64,000 bases of DNA from Rhizobiales bacterium 62-47 (GTDB taxonomy: Bacteria > Pseudomonadota > Alphaproteobacteria > Rhizobiales > Xanthobacteraceae). This document shows positions 40,038 through 49,420 of the stretch, piece after piece. The translations under genes and the position numbers were made by a program. Position 1 is the first letter of the stretch; each line of letters starts with the position of its first letter. The stretch is taken from assembly GCA_001899255.1 (NCBI GenBank), contig MKVX01000018.1, positions 497,150-561,149 on the forward strand, in the 5' to 3' direction. Under the pieces are notes generated by a model, which was not told where the DNA came from, did no database searches, and saw nothing but the letters and a program-made list of their open reading frames with translations.

Positions 40038-40267
40038 GGCATCCTTGCGTTTCGTACCAGCGTGAACCGTCTGCAGCAATGTCCTTTTCTAGCACGCAGC
40101 GGTGGCCCGACCTAGCGCGGCCCGACATGACAATAATGCGACGAACCGGTCGCGTCCGAGGAATTTTCGACCCCGCGTGCATTGCGACAATGCATTGATA
40201 GGTTGTCTCGTCGTGCCATAATTCCGCGGTTCCCGGCGCTACATGGATCACGTCGAGGGAGTTGCCC

Positions 40268-40894
40268 ATGGCCAATACGCGCGAGCCGATCTTGCATCCG
40301 ATCCCGATCCTGTCGCTGCGTCCGACGCAGATGACCGTTGGCATTCGCGAGGTCAAAGAGAAGCGCCAACGCTGGCGGGAACACAAGTCCGGCAAGAAGC
40401 AGGCGGAGATGTTAGGCCGCCATTCCATCCCCGTGGTGCTTGGTCCGGATCAGCGGCACTACGTCGTCGATCATCATCATCTCGCACGGGCGCTGCATGA
40501 CGAAGGCGTGAAGGACATTCTCGTTACCATCATTGCCGACCTCACCATGGTGGATCGCGATGCCTTCTGGGGCGTGCTGGACAATCGCCGCTGGGTCTAT
40601 CCCTACGATGCAAAGGGGCAGCGGCGGCAATTCAAGGACATTCCGAAATCGATTGCCGATCTCAAGGACGATCCGTTTCGCAGCCTCGCCGGTGAGTTGC
40701 GCCGCGCCGGTGGCTTCGCCAAGGATACGACGCCGTTCAGCGAATTCCTGTGGGCGGATTTCCTGCGCCGCCGCCTGTCACGCAAGAGTGTCGAACAGGA
40801 TTTTGAGAAGGCGATCGAGCAAGGATTGAGCCTGGCGCGGAGCAAGGACGCTGTCTATTTGCCCGGCTGGTGCGGCCCCGCATCGGATGACTGA
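40268..40894 (+). CDS. ParB-like nuclease domain protein (ParBc_2 family)
   Basis: 208-residue protein of the ParBc_2 type. It has LRPTQMTVGIREVKEK, IPVVLGPDQRHYVVDHHHLARALHDEGV and a Trp/Tyr-rich middle (FWGVLDNRRWVYPYD). Despite the name, this family is not the chromosome-partitioning ParB (no HTH is seen). ATG 40268 follows gaggga at 7 nt. It converges with mgtC and overlaps its 3' end by 40 bp. Confidence 0.8.
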   Translation: MANTREPILHPIPILSLRPTQMTVGIREVKEKRQRWREHKSGKKQAEMLGRHSIPVVLGPDQRHYVVDHHHLARALHDEGVKDILVTIIADLTMVDRDAFWGVLDNRRWVYPYDAKGQRRQFKDIPKSIADLKDDPFRSLAGELRRAGGFAKDTTPFSEFLWADFLRRRLSRKSVEQDFEKAIEQGLSLARSKDAVYLPGWCGPASDD

Positions 40895-41361
40895 GTCGGG
40901 ATGTCATCTGTGTCGTGACGTCCGCCGAGCAGCCGATGGAAGATGCGTTCGATGGGGCGCCCCAGCGACAGCAGGACGACGGCGAAAACGCCCGAGATCG
41001 ACACGAGCTGCCATTGCCCTGCGCCACAGACGATGCCGATGCAGGCCGTGAACCAGACGCACGCCGCGCTGGTGAGGCCGTGAATGCGTTTGTGCGGTTT
41101 GCCGTGAACGATGACGCCGGCACCGAGAAATCCGATGCCGGTGAGGATGCCTTGAATGACTCGGCTGGTGGCGTCGGAAATATCGGAGCGGACAATTCCC
41201 GCGTCCGCAAGCAGCACCACGACGGCGGTGGAGAGGCCGACCAGGCCGAGCGTGCGCACGCCGATCGGCTTGCCATGCAGGTCGCGATTGAGCCCGACGG
41301 CGCCGGCCGCGACGGTCGCTGCACCCAGGCGAAGCGCAATCTCGGTTAAGCCGACATCCAC
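40855..41361 (-). CDS. mgtC: MgtC/SapB family membrane protein
   Basis: 168-residue inner-membrane protein with four to five hydrophobic helices. The MgtC signatures GVRTLGLVGLSTA, GILTGIGFLGAGVIVH and GLTSAACVWFTACIGIV are intact. MgtC proteins help survival at low Mg2+ and modulate ATP synthase in some pathogens; here the acid tail (RHDTDDIPTQSSDAG) is short. The 3' end overlaps the ParB-like gene. Confidence 0.9.
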   Translation of the reverse strand: MDVGLTEIALRLGAATVAAGAVGLNRDLHGKPIGVRTLGLVGLSTAVVVLLADAGIVRSDISDATSRVIQGILTGIGFLGAGVIVHGKPHKRIHGLTSAACVWFTACIGIVCGAGQWQLVSISGVFAVVLLSLGRPIERIFHRLLGGRHDTDDIPTQSSDAGPHQPGK

Positions 41362-41371
41362 GATGGGGGAC

Positions 41372-41953
41372 TCACTTTTTTGGCAAACGGCCCATCAGAT
41401 AGAATTCGTCGTTGGGGCGCATATTGGTGACATTGGCCATCCGGTTGGAGAGGCCGAAGAATGCGGAGACCGCGGCAATATCCCAGATATCGTCGTCGCT
41501 GAAGCCGTGCTTGCCGAGATCGGCAAAATCCTGGTCCGATACCTTTTGCGCCTCGGTGCTGACCTTCATGGCGAAATCGAGCATCGCCTTCTGCCGTGCC
41601 GTGATGTCCGCCTTGCGGTAGTTGGCGGCGATCTGGTCTGCGATCAGCGGATTCTTGGCGCGGATGCGCAGGATGGCCCCATGCGCGACAACGCAATACT
41701 GGCATTGATTGGCGCTACTGGTGGCGACCACGATCATCTCGCGTTCGGCCTTGCTCAGCCCGCTGTCCTTCTCCATCAGCGCATCGTGATAGGCGAAGAA
41801 GGCGCGAAATTCGTCCGGGCGGTATGCCAGCGCCAGGAACACATTCGGCACGAAGCCGGACTTCTCCTGCACGCCGAGAATGCGTGTGCGGATATCTTCC
41901 GGCAAGGCGTCGAGGGAGGGGACGGGGAAACGGTTGGCTGGCTGTGGCGTCAT
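41372..41953 (-). CDS. AhpD-like peroxidase-related carboxymuconolactone decarboxylase family protein
   Basis: 193-residue all-helical protein. The AhpD core KAEREMIVVATSSANQCQYCVVAHGA has the redox CxxC (Cys84, Cys87) and His91. The N-terminal half (VQEKSGFVPNVFLALAYRPDEF) is the extended 'peroxidase-related enzyme' form. It starts about 90 bp downstream of the HerA-like gene and ends 10 bp upstream of mgtC's start. Confidence 0.88.
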   Translation of the reverse strand: MTPQPANRFPVPSLDALPEDIRTRILGVQEKSGFVPNVFLALAYRPDEFRAFFAYHDALMEKDSGLSKAEREMIVVATSSANQCQYCVVAHGAILRIRAKNPLIADQIAANYRKADITARQKAMLDFAMKVSTEAQKVSDQDFADLGKHGFSDDDIWDIAAVSAFFGLSNRMANVTNMRPNDEFYLMGRLPKK

Positions 41954-42045
41954 TGCGTAATCTCGCTCGGGGAGCAGGTGGGGTCGAGCGCGATCATAGT
42001 CGACCAGCTGGCAAACCTAAAGCAACTCGCGGCGGGATCTGCGAG

Positions 42046-43788
42046 CTACCGCAGTGGCTTCTTCAGCACCGAGAAGCGATCCGGATCCATGCCCAGCGAC
42101 GGTTGCAGCATCGGCGCATCGGAGGTTCGCAGCGCCGGACGCTCGGGATGGATATGTTCCGCGCTGGAGTCACGTTGCGAGGTGGCGCCGCGCCAGCGTT
42201 CGAGCACCGTGCTGATGAAGTGGGTATCGTGTCCGCTGACGGATGTCGGCACCGACGAAATGGTGGCTTCGCTGCGCGGTAGCTGATGCACCGGAACATC
42301 CTTGAAACGGAGGCGGGTCGGCAGGGCGACGCCTTCGCCGAATGCCAGCACCTCGCGCGTGCCAAGCGAGGGGACGAATGACAGCAGATTGGCGGCGGCG
42401 TCCGACACCGCCGAACGTAGCAGCGCCTGGTCGCGCTCGTTGGCGAGGCGCATGGTGAATAGCGTGCTGCATTGGGAGATGATCGTCGCATCGAGCTCGG
42501 CGGGACGCTGCGTTACCAGTCCAAGATAGACGCCGTATTTGCGGCCTTCCTTGGCGATGCGCGAGACGGCCTTGCGGGTGGGGCCGAAACCCGTGGTGCG
42601 GTCGGCCGAGGCATAGCGATGCGCTTCCTCGCAAATGAACAACAGCGGCGATACACCGTCGCTCCACAGCCCGAAGTCGAAGGCCATGCGGCACATCACC
42701 GACACCACGGAATCCACCACCTCGGCAGGAAACCCCGCAAGCTGCATGACAGTCATCGGGCGGCCGTTCGCCGGCAGGCGGAACAGGTGGCTGATGACTT
42801 CGGCCATGGTATCGCCGCCGACATTGGCGTTGTCGAACATGAAGGCGTAGCGCGGATCGTTGCGCACCGTTTCGATGCGCGAGATCAGCTTGTGATAGAC
42901 GATGCGCGAGGAGCGGTTTTCCAGCCGTCCCATACGTTCGTCGATCAACGAGATGAGATCCACCAGCCGGTAGGGCACTGGTGTATCGGCGGTATAGATA
43001 TTGGTTTTCGGTTCGAGCCGCTTCAGGCCGTGCCGATCGCTGTGCTGGTACTGCGTATAAACCGTTTTTGCCAGCGGAATGACCTCGGCGAGGATTTCGA
43101 GTTCGTCCGGCACACCCGGGCGCCCACCGAACAGCACGTCGACGATCTCTTCGAAGTTGAAGAGCCAGAACGGCAGCTTGAGGTTGCGCGGATTCAACAC
43201 CAGCGCACGCTCGCCAAAGCAACGGCCGTATTCGTTATGAACATCGAGCAGGAAAATGCGCAGCTTGGGGCGCGCCTTGAGCACTTCATTGAGCAGCAGC
43301 GACACGCCGGTGGATTTGCCGACGCCGGTGCTGCCGAGCACAGCGAAGTGCTTGTTGAGCATTTCCTCGACATCGACGTAAGCGGTGACCGAAGCATCCT
43401 GCTGCAACTTGCCGACGTCGATCTGATCGGACCCGGTCGGCGCATAAATCGTGCGCAATTCCTGGTTGGTGATGAGATCGACGGAATCGTCGATGGCCGG
43501 ATAACTTGTCACGCCGCGCCGGAAACGATCGCGGTCGTCAATCTTGAAGATTTCTCCGAGCAGATCGACAGACGCGCTGGCGAAATAGCTGTCGGATTGC
43601 GCGCCGTATTCGCGTGTGACTTCGGTGATGATCGCGATGATGGTCGATTGCACGCCGCGGATGCTGACAAATCGGCCGACGGTGGCCCGAACATCAGCCG
43701 TCGTCATGTCATGGGCCGTCAGCAGGCCGACCCGCGCCTGCGAACCGCGCACGGAAATGATGCGTCCAAATGAAGTCATCGCCTGCAT
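42046..43788 (-). CDS. HerA-like ATP-binding protein (FtsK/HerA superfamily, DUF87)
   Basis: 580-residue P-loop ATPase. An N-terminal HAS-barrel-like beta domain (about 1-110, GRIISVRGSQARVGLL) precedes the ATPase: Walker A VLGSTGVGKSTGVSLLL near residue 155, Walker B LLFICEEAHRYA near 385, and a Gln/Arg sensor GLVTQRPAELDATIISQCSTLFTMRL. HerA proteins pump DNA, often with the nuclease NurA, which is not adjacent here. ATG 43788 was chosen over 43779; upstream sequence in frame looks non-coding. Confidence 0.88.
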   Translation of the reverse strand: MQAMTSFGRIISVRGSQARVGLLTAHDMTTADVRATVGRFVSIRGVQSTIIAIITEVTREYGAQSDSYFASASVDLLGEIFKIDDRDRFRRGVTSYPAIDDSVDLITNQELRTIYAPTGSDQIDVGKLQQDASVTAYVDVEEMLNKHFAVLGSTGVGKSTGVSLLLNEVLKARPKLRIFLLDVHNEYGRCFGERALVLNPRNLKLPFWLFNFEEIVDVLFGGRPGVPDELEILAEVIPLAKTVYTQYQHSDRHGLKRLEPKTNIYTADTPVPYRLVDLISLIDERMGRLENRSSRIVYHKLISRIETVRNDPRYAFMFDNANVGGDTMAEVISHLFRLPANGRPMTVMQLAGFPAEVVDSVVSVMCRMAFDFGLWSDGVSPLLFICEEAHRYASADRTTGFGPTRKAVSRIAKEGRKYGVYLGLVTQRPAELDATIISQCSTLFTMRLANERDQALLRSAVSDAAANLLSFVPSLGTREVLAFGEGVALPTRLRFKDVPVHQLPRSEATISSVPTSVSGHDTHFISTVLERWRGATSQRDSSAEHIHPERPALRTSDAPMLQPSLGMDPDRFSVLKKPLR

Positions 43789-44116
43789 AGTTGCATACTC
43801 AAAATACGCGCCCCGACGCCCCGTGTTTTTCCTGATTATGCAAGGTGTTATTGCAGAAACCGTTAACCGGTCGGGGTGAGAGTCGCCCGATTGCGAAAGG
43901 GTTTGAAAATGCTGGCGGCCGTGCTTGCCAAGAGCGGGACGGAGCGGGTAGAAGGGGCCGCAACGAAGCAGTCGGGGTATCCCGCGCCTGCTTCCGCTGT
44001 GACCTTCCATTCAGAAAAGCAGCTTTCGCGAATCTGAAAAGGTCATATATAGCAGAAGGATAGGGTTCAATATTCGCGTGATACATGCGAATGAAGCCCA
44101 ACACTTCCCGATCCGT

Positions 44117-44190
44117 TGGGGGATCGTCTAATGGTAGGACTGCAGACTCTGACTCTGCCTGTCTAGGTTCGAATCCTAGTCCCCCAGCCA
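44117..44190 (+). tRNA. tRNA-Gln (anticodon CTG), CCA encoded
   Basis: Cloverleaf folds well: acceptor TGGGGGA/TCCCCCA, D arm GTC...GAC around TAATGGTAG, anticodon stem GCAGA/TCTGC with loop CTCTGAC (anticodon CTG, reading CAG), T arm CTAGG-TTCGAAT-CCTAG, discriminator G and encoded CCA (44188-44190). Confidence 0.95.
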
Positions 44191-44392
44191 ATCTCGCACA
44201 TTCGGAATCAATCTTAATTTTTGCGCAGGCTACCGGCTCGCCATCTTCAGAAGGCGTGTTGCCGCCCGACTACGCCTGATCGCGGGCGATGGGCCGCGTG
44301 GCTTCGCATCAATTTTCAGCCGTCGGCTTTGCAAGGAATTTCCAGTCCGGGCGTCGCGGCTCCAACCGCGAAGCATGGAGCGCGCAGTCCCG

Positions 44393-44701
44393 CTATCCGC
44401 TGGCTCGCGACTGCGTCGCGCCAGTCCTGAAGTCGCGTAGATTTTCCTCCGCCGTCACAGCGAGGAACGTCCAGACATCCCGTATCTGACCCGCCAACTC
44501 GTTCAGATCGTTGCTCGCCTTCTGGTCGGTCATCAGTTCGATGACGCCGTCAAAGGTTCTTGCGCCGTGACGAACCATTTTACAGATCGTCTCGGCTTGA
44601 AGGAGCGAAAGGTCCGGCGCGTCGAGTGCTGCCGATACGTTGCGTGCCATGCGCAACGCGATTTCACCTTGCTCGTGGAGTTCTGTTGCCCATTCAGTCA
44701 C
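44393..44701 (-). CDS. Small helical protein, unknown
   Basis: A possible 102-residue protein from GTG 44701. Its composition (amphipathic helices ELHEQGEIALRMARNVSAAL, LQAETICKMVRHGARTFDGV, NDLNELAGQIRDVWTFLAVTAEENL) looks coding. The start is weak, with no clear SD, and I recognise no family. It lies in otherwise gene-poor sequence after tRNA-Gln. Confidence 0.42.
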   Translation of the reverse strand: MTEWATELHEQGEIALRMARNVSAALDAPDLSLLQAETICKMVRHGARTFDGVIELMTDQKASNDLNELAGQIRDVWTFLAVTAEENLRDFRTGATQSRASG

Positions 44702-45519
44702 GGTAGCGCCGTCGCTTCTCGTCGGGTCACATTGCTTCCGATTGCCAAGGGAATTCTTCCCGGCTCTAGCGGGCGGCGAAATTATCCAAAGCCGGCTGGG
44801 ATCGCTATGACCGGGGAGCCACACCGCCTGAAGAAGGAAGCTCCAATATCTGAATGCGATGCGCGGTATCGTAGCGATATCCAATGCGACTCGCGCCTTG
44901 ATCGATCGGCAGCCGGTCGTTGTCTACGACAAGTTGAAGCAATGCTACTTATAGCTGCACAGTGAGATATCCGATGAGGGCGGTGGGGCGCTTTCGCATG
45001 CATGCAGCACAGGCGGACAATCATCATGGGTGCTTACGCCATGGAAGCAGCTTCGCGTCGTGTGTGACGGTACCTTGGTGATGTGTGGCCGTTTGGACAA
45101 GCGCATCGTCGAGGTGATCGTCGCGCATCCTCTGATGAGCGCACTGCTGCTTCGAGAGTAGACAGCGAGCGACACTCAACTGACGTGGACGCTCGATGCT
45201 GTCGTCGGATATCGCGAGTGGCACGATCGCGCGAGTCTATTCGTTCAAGACTCTGTGCCATGCGACCGACGTCGTTCGTATGACAGATGCGCCGTCACGT
45301 TGTCGCGACGTATCGATGTCCGCAATTCGGAAATTGCAACGACGCCTCTCGCGCGATGGAATTCGCAATGGCATACGCGGTGCCAGCCGGCTCTCGGTCG
45401 TGCCGAAACTGGTCGCACCGAGTGCGTGCCTGGTCACAATCCTGATTGCAATTCGTCCATGATCGGGCTTACGCTGATTGAAAAGGATACCGAGTAAGGG
45501 AAGGAAAAGAACATCGGCC
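44702..45519. other. Gene-poor interval between tRNA-Gln region and AraC genes
   Basis: About 820 bp with no convincing gene on either strand; short open frames here are arginine- and serine-rich and lack starts with SD sites. Base composition is less GC-rich than neighbouring genes in places. It may hold the promoter of the first AraC gene near its right end, where aagggaaggaaaag appears at 45495-45510. I see no tRNA-end duplication inside it. Confidence 0.5.
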
Positions 45520-46590
45520 ATGACCATGACCGATCGACAGTCTCACGCTAACGGTGATCCAAAACTGGGCTCGCCCAGTTTTGAGCAGCGCATTTACGCA
45601 CCGCAATCGATCGCGGCCATCGTCGCGGAGCTCGCGGAACAGCAACACGATGCCGAAGAGGTGCTTGAGGGGACCCACCTCGCGCCCGCGCAACTCGAAA
45701 TTCACACGACAAAAATCTCCTACAAGCAACTCGATCTGGTTATCCGTAATGCGTTGCGATTGTCGCGTGAGCCTGGATTCGCACTGCGGGCGGGACTACG
45801 CATGCATGTCACTGCCTATGGCATGTACGGCTATGGTTTGCTGAGCAGCGGATCGCATTCGGAAGCCCGCGAATTCGCGGCCAAGTACATTCGGATTGTC
45901 GGTCCCTTCTGCGATTTCACGGTCTCCAACGGCGCGACGACGATCGCCGTAACCTTCAAGCCCATGCACTGGCCGGATCCGACCAACGATATTCATCGGT
46001 TCGCGGTCGAATTCGCGCTGGCGGCGCATCTGACCGCAACACGCGATTGGGTCGGTCCGCAGTTTGCGTTCTCCCGCGTGTTGCTCGATTACGCGGAGCC
46101 GCTTCATGCCGGACTTTATCGCGAGTATTTTCAGTGTCCGGTGCTGTTTGGGCAGAGCGAATGCGGTTACGAGCACGTGCGCGACGACACCGAGATCCGG
46201 CTGGCCGATTCACGCACCCATGCCATGACTCGCGAGATCTGCGAGGAGTTGCTGGGCGAGGTGAACAAAGCCGGTGGCATCGCTGCGGATATCCGCCGAA
46301 TTCTGATCGAGCAGCCGCGCCGTTATCCCAGCATCGAGTCCATCGCCGAGCGGCTGGAGATGTATCCGCGTGCTCTGCGGCGCAAACTGGAAGCGGAGGG
46401 GACGTCGTATCGCGACCTGCTGGCCGAAGTGCGGCAGAGGCTGGCCATCGAATATCTCCGCAAAACGCAAATGACCAACGAAGAAATTGCGGGCCGTCTT
46501 GGCTATAGCGACGCCGCGAATTTCCGCCATGCCTTCATGCGGTGGACCGGAAAGAACCCTTCGGATTTCCGCAATACGCCGCGCGAGTAG
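45520..46590 (+). CDS. AraC-family transcriptional regulator (first of a tandem pair)
   Basis: 356 residues. The N-terminal effector region (about 40-220) is of the Arabinose_bd/OruR type (AraC_binding_N: ISYKQLDLVIRNAL, RMHVTAYGMYGYGLLSS). The C-terminal HTH_18 domain runs from about 250: IRRILIEQPRRYPSIESIAERLEMYPRALRRKLEAEGTSY then MTNEEIAGRLGYSDAANFRHAFMRWTGKNPSDFR. It shares both domains closely with the next gene. Fatty-acid- and PHA-linked regulators of this type are known, fitting the lipid genes downstream, but the ligand is unknown. Confidence 0.87.
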   Translation: MTMTDRQSHANGDPKLGSPSFEQRIYAPQSIAAIVAELAEQQHDAEEVLEGTHLAPAQLEIHTTKISYKQLDLVIRNALRLSREPGFALRAGLRMHVTAYGMYGYGLLSSGSHSEAREFAAKYIRIVGPFCDFTVSNGATTIAVTFKPMHWPDPTNDIHRFAVEFALAAHLTATRDWVGPQFAFSRVLLDYAEPLHAGLYREYFQCPVLFGQSECGYEHVRDDTEIRLADSRTHAMTREICEELLGEVNKAGGIAADIRRILIEQPRRYPSIESIAERLEMYPRALRRKLEAEGTSYRDLLAEVRQRLAIEYLRKTQMTNEEIAGRLGYSDAANFRHAFMRWTGKNPSDFRNTPRE

Positions 46591-46757
46591 CGCTGTTTCG
46601 TATCGGTGGGCGCGGGGCGCTCCCCGACACTGTCCCGAATTCACCCCCCGAGCGGACCGATTGAACCTTGCCGTTTCGGCGGCCACCTTGCTACGTTTTG
46701 AGGCGACATTCACCTTGATGGGATGTCCGCCGCTTTCGTGTCTTCACCTCGCCGAAG

Positions 46758-47804
46758 ATGAAACAAGGCCGGAACGTGTATCCACCGTCTCCCAATCTGG
46801 TGCAGCGCATTCATCCGGTGCAAAGGATTGCCGCGGTCGTCGCCGCGCTGCGGGATGAAGGAATTGCGCCGTCGTCCGCCCTGGCGGGCACCGGCCTCAA
46901 GGTCGGCGATCTGGCGTCCGGCGCCACGCGCGTTTCCTACCGGCAGGTCGAAAAGGTTTTCCGCAACGCCATCCAACTGTCGCACGGCTCGGATATTGCC
47001 TTTCGGGCTGGGCAACGGATGCACGTGAACGCTTACGGAATGTACGGCTACGCGCTGCTCAGCAGCCCGACACGCGCCGAAGGCATCGATTTTACCGCGA
47101 AGTACGGGCGGGCGCTGGGAATGGTGGCCGAGGTTGTCTTCAGTCGCGACGACGAAACGGCAACGTACACATTCAAATCCGTCCTCTCACGCGATCCTTC
47201 GGACGATCTCTACCGGTTTGCGCTCGAATTTGCGCTTGCCACGTGCCTGACCATGTGCCGGGACATTTACGGCCAGTCATTCAAGTTCACAAATTTGCAT
47301 ATCGTGTATCCCACACCTCGGAACGCGAAACGATACCATCGCATTTTCGAGTGTCCGTTGTCGTTCGCGCAGGATCGCAACACGGTTGAGTTCGATGCGC
47401 GCTGGATCGATCATCCACTGGTTCAGCCCGATCCCAAGACGCCGGTCATGGCGGGCGAATTGTGCGAACAGTTTCTCGAAGGGACCAGTCAGGATGGCGG
47501 CGTGACCGGCGATGTGCGGCGTATTCTGATCGAGCGCCCCGGCCGCTTTCCCAGCATCGATGCGATGGCTGCGGAACTGTCGCTGCACCCCCGCGCGCTG
47601 CGGCGCCGGCTCGATGCAGAAGGAACATCCTACCGCGACTTGCTGGCGGAAGTCAGAATGAAGCTTGCGATCGAGTATCTTCGCCATACCGAAATGACCA
47701 ACGAGGAAATCGCGGCTCGGCTCGATTACAGCGACGCGTCGAATTTCCGCCACGCGTTCGCGCGTTGGACCGGCAAGAGCCCGTCGGAATACCGCTGGCG
47801 GTGA
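46758..47804 (+). CDS. AraC-family transcriptional regulator (second of a tandem pair)
   Basis: 348 residues, clear paralogue of the preceding gene: VSYRQVEKVFRNAIQLS, RMHVNAYGMYGYALLSS and the C-terminal FPSIDAMAAELSLHPRALRRRLDAEGTSY, EIAARLDYSDASNFRHAFARWTGKSPSEYR. A 167-bp gap separates them. Tandem copies with diverged ligand domains could respond to different lipids, which is inference. Confidence 0.87.
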   Translation: MKQGRNVYPPSPNLVQRIHPVQRIAAVVAALRDEGIAPSSALAGTGLKVGDLASGATRVSYRQVEKVFRNAIQLSHGSDIAFRAGQRMHVNAYGMYGYALLSSPTRAEGIDFTAKYGRALGMVAEVVFSRDDETATYTFKSVLSRDPSDDLYRFALEFALATCLTMCRDIYGQSFKFTNLHIVYPTPRNAKRYHRIFECPLSFAQDRNTVEFDARWIDHPLVQPDPKTPVMAGELCEQFLEGTSQDGGVTGDVRRILIERPGRFPSIDAMAAELSLHPRALRRRLDAEGTSYRDLLAEVRMKLAIEYLRHTEMTNEEIAARLDYSDASNFRHAFARWTGKSPSEYRWR

Positions 47805-48014
47805 AATGAGGACAAAATGCCATGGATGCGATTTGTCCCAAACTCACCGCCTGGATGGCCCAATCGCACCTTTCCCGATTGTGACGCGCCGGATAGCGTT
47901 CTCATCAAGAGAGCTTGACGGAAAGCGCAACGCAGCTTGTGCACCGCCAGTCGTTTGATGCGGCAAAGCAGGGCGCACGCCATTCACGGCGTTTGCGTCA
48001 AGGGGGAAATGCTT

Positions 48015-48830
48015 ATGGAATCTGTCGTCGAAGGCAGCAAGCCGCCGTCACAGTTGCTTCTCGCACTCGAAGTGCGCGGCATCCTCGAGCTTCAGGCATT
48101 CTTCGCATTCTATCCGTTGCTGCGGCGGGCCCCTCGCGGCGACGGCCATCCCGTGCTCGTCCTTCCCGGTCTTTCGGCAAGTGACGTCTCGACGCGACCG
48201 CTGCGGACCTATCTCAAGGCACAGGGATACGCGGTGCACGGCTGGAAGCTCGGCTCCAACCATGGCCCGCGCCCAGGCGTTGAAGAGGCCATGGATGCCC
48301 GCGTGCGCGAGTTGTCGCAACGCTATCAACGCAAGGTCAGCCTGATCGGATGGAGCCTGGGTGGCGTCTTCGCGCGTGAACTCGCGCGCCGGTCGCCGTC
48401 GCTGGTGCGTCAGGTCATCACGCTTGGCAGCCCGTTCGCCAGCGAGCCGAAAGCAAGCAATGCATGGAAGCTTTATGAATACCTGAGTGAGCGGAAGGTC
48501 GATGACTGGCCGGATCGCGAACTCATGAAGTCGCCACCTCCGGTTCCGAGCACGGCGATCTATTCTCGCACAGATGGCATCGTCGCCTGGCAGGGATGTC
48601 GTGAGCAGGACAGCGCCACCACGCAGAACATCGAAGTCGAAGGCAGCCACTGCGGCTTGGGTCACAATCCCGCTGTGCTTTACGTGATCGCGGATCGGCT
48701 TGCCATGCCCGAGGGTGAATGGTGGCCGTTCGACCGCAGCAGCGGCACACGCAAGTTGCTTTATCCCGATCCCAATCGCCGCGACAGCGGCCTTGTCGAG
48801 GCGTTGAGGACCAGTCCGTTCGCAGCGTAA
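48015..48830 (+). CDS. Alpha/beta hydrolase, lipase-like
   Basis: 271 residues. The elbow GWSLGGVFA holds the nucleophile Ser, and the sequence VLVLPGLSASDVSTRPLRTYLKAQGY is typical of class 2 lipases; the His is probably in GSHCGLGHNP. No export signal is evident, so the enzyme may be cytoplasmic, for example acting on storage lipid. ATG 48015 is preferred over 48009 because the SD (aaggggga) then lies at a normal distance. First gene of the lipid island. Confidence 0.8.
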   Translation: MESVVEGSKPPSQLLLALEVRGILELQAFFAFYPLLRRAPRGDGHPVLVLPGLSASDVSTRPLRTYLKAQGYAVHGWKLGSNHGPRPGVEEAMDARVRELSQRYQRKVSLIGWSLGGVFARELARRSPSLVRQVITLGSPFASEPKASNAWKLYEYLSERKVDDWPDRELMKSPPPVPSTAIYSRTDGIVAWQGCREQDSATTQNIEVEGSHCGLGHNPAVLYVIADRLAMPEGEWWPFDRSSGTRKLLYPDPNRRDSGLVEALRTSPFAA

Positions 48831-48880
48831 CGTAGCAAGCAATGCCGCAGAACAAGCGGCTACAGTCGAGGGAGGACACG

Positions 48881-49321
48881 ATGGATAACGATAGCGCCAA
48901 ACCGTCAGGTGGAACGTCGAGTGCAATGCCGTGGCTCGACGACCTCAAGCAGCTTGTCGAACGTTACAAGATTCCGGGAATCGATTTCACCGCCTTGGTC
49001 GACTGGCAGCGCAAGGATATCGAGGCCTGGATCGAGGCCAACCGGCAAGCCAACGAAGGACTCAAAGCGCTGATAGAGAAGCGCAACGAGATATTGCGTG
49101 AGACGTTTGCGGAGTGGCAGGCCGCGGTCAAGGACATGGCGAGCACCGATGCGCTCTCGAAGCAGGCGGAGTCCGCCAAGAACCGCGTCGAGAAGGCTGT
49201 CGCGAACTTTCGTGAATTGTCGCAGATCGAAGCGGAAGCGCGGACCAACGCCTGGAAAGCCGTTCAGGATCGCATGCAGGATAACTTGAGCAATCTGCAG
49301 AAACTGCTGCAACCGAAGTGA
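48881..49321 (+). CDS. Phasin-like inclusion-binding protein
   Basis: 146 residues, nearly all helical and rich in Ala, Glu, Lys and Gln. It shows LKQLVERYKIPGIDFTALVDWQRKDIEAWIEANRQANEG, a phasin-type amphipathic start, and a long C-terminal coiled region with NAWKAVQDRMQDNLSNLQKLL. Phasins cover polyhydroxyalkanoate granules. Context with WS/DGAT and lipase suggests a coat for neutral lipid or PHA inclusions, inferred. gggagg SD lies 6 nt before ATG. Confidence 0.75.
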   Translation: MDNDSAKPSGGTSSAMPWLDDLKQLVERYKIPGIDFTALVDWQRKDIEAWIEANRQANEGLKALIEKRNEILRETFAEWQAAVKDMASTDALSKQAESAKNRVEKAVANFRELSQIEAEARTNAWKAVQDRMQDNLSNLQKLLQPK

Positions 49322-49420
49322 GCTGTACGGTGCGTGCGTCGGATGCATGCCCATTGACGATCCGATGGACAATCGCAGCCGACCGTGCGTGACGCGACGA
49401 CAATTTAGGAGTGGCCTCAG

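Noticed and set aside
42472-43773. Plus-strand open frame inside the HerA-like gene (433 residues)
   Set aside because: Antisense to a clear ATPase with intact Walker motifs; composition is of a shadow frame.
44160-44190. tRNA-Gln 3' end as an attachment site of an integrated element
   Set aside because: I saw no integrase gene and no second copy of this sequence in the window, so a call is not supported.
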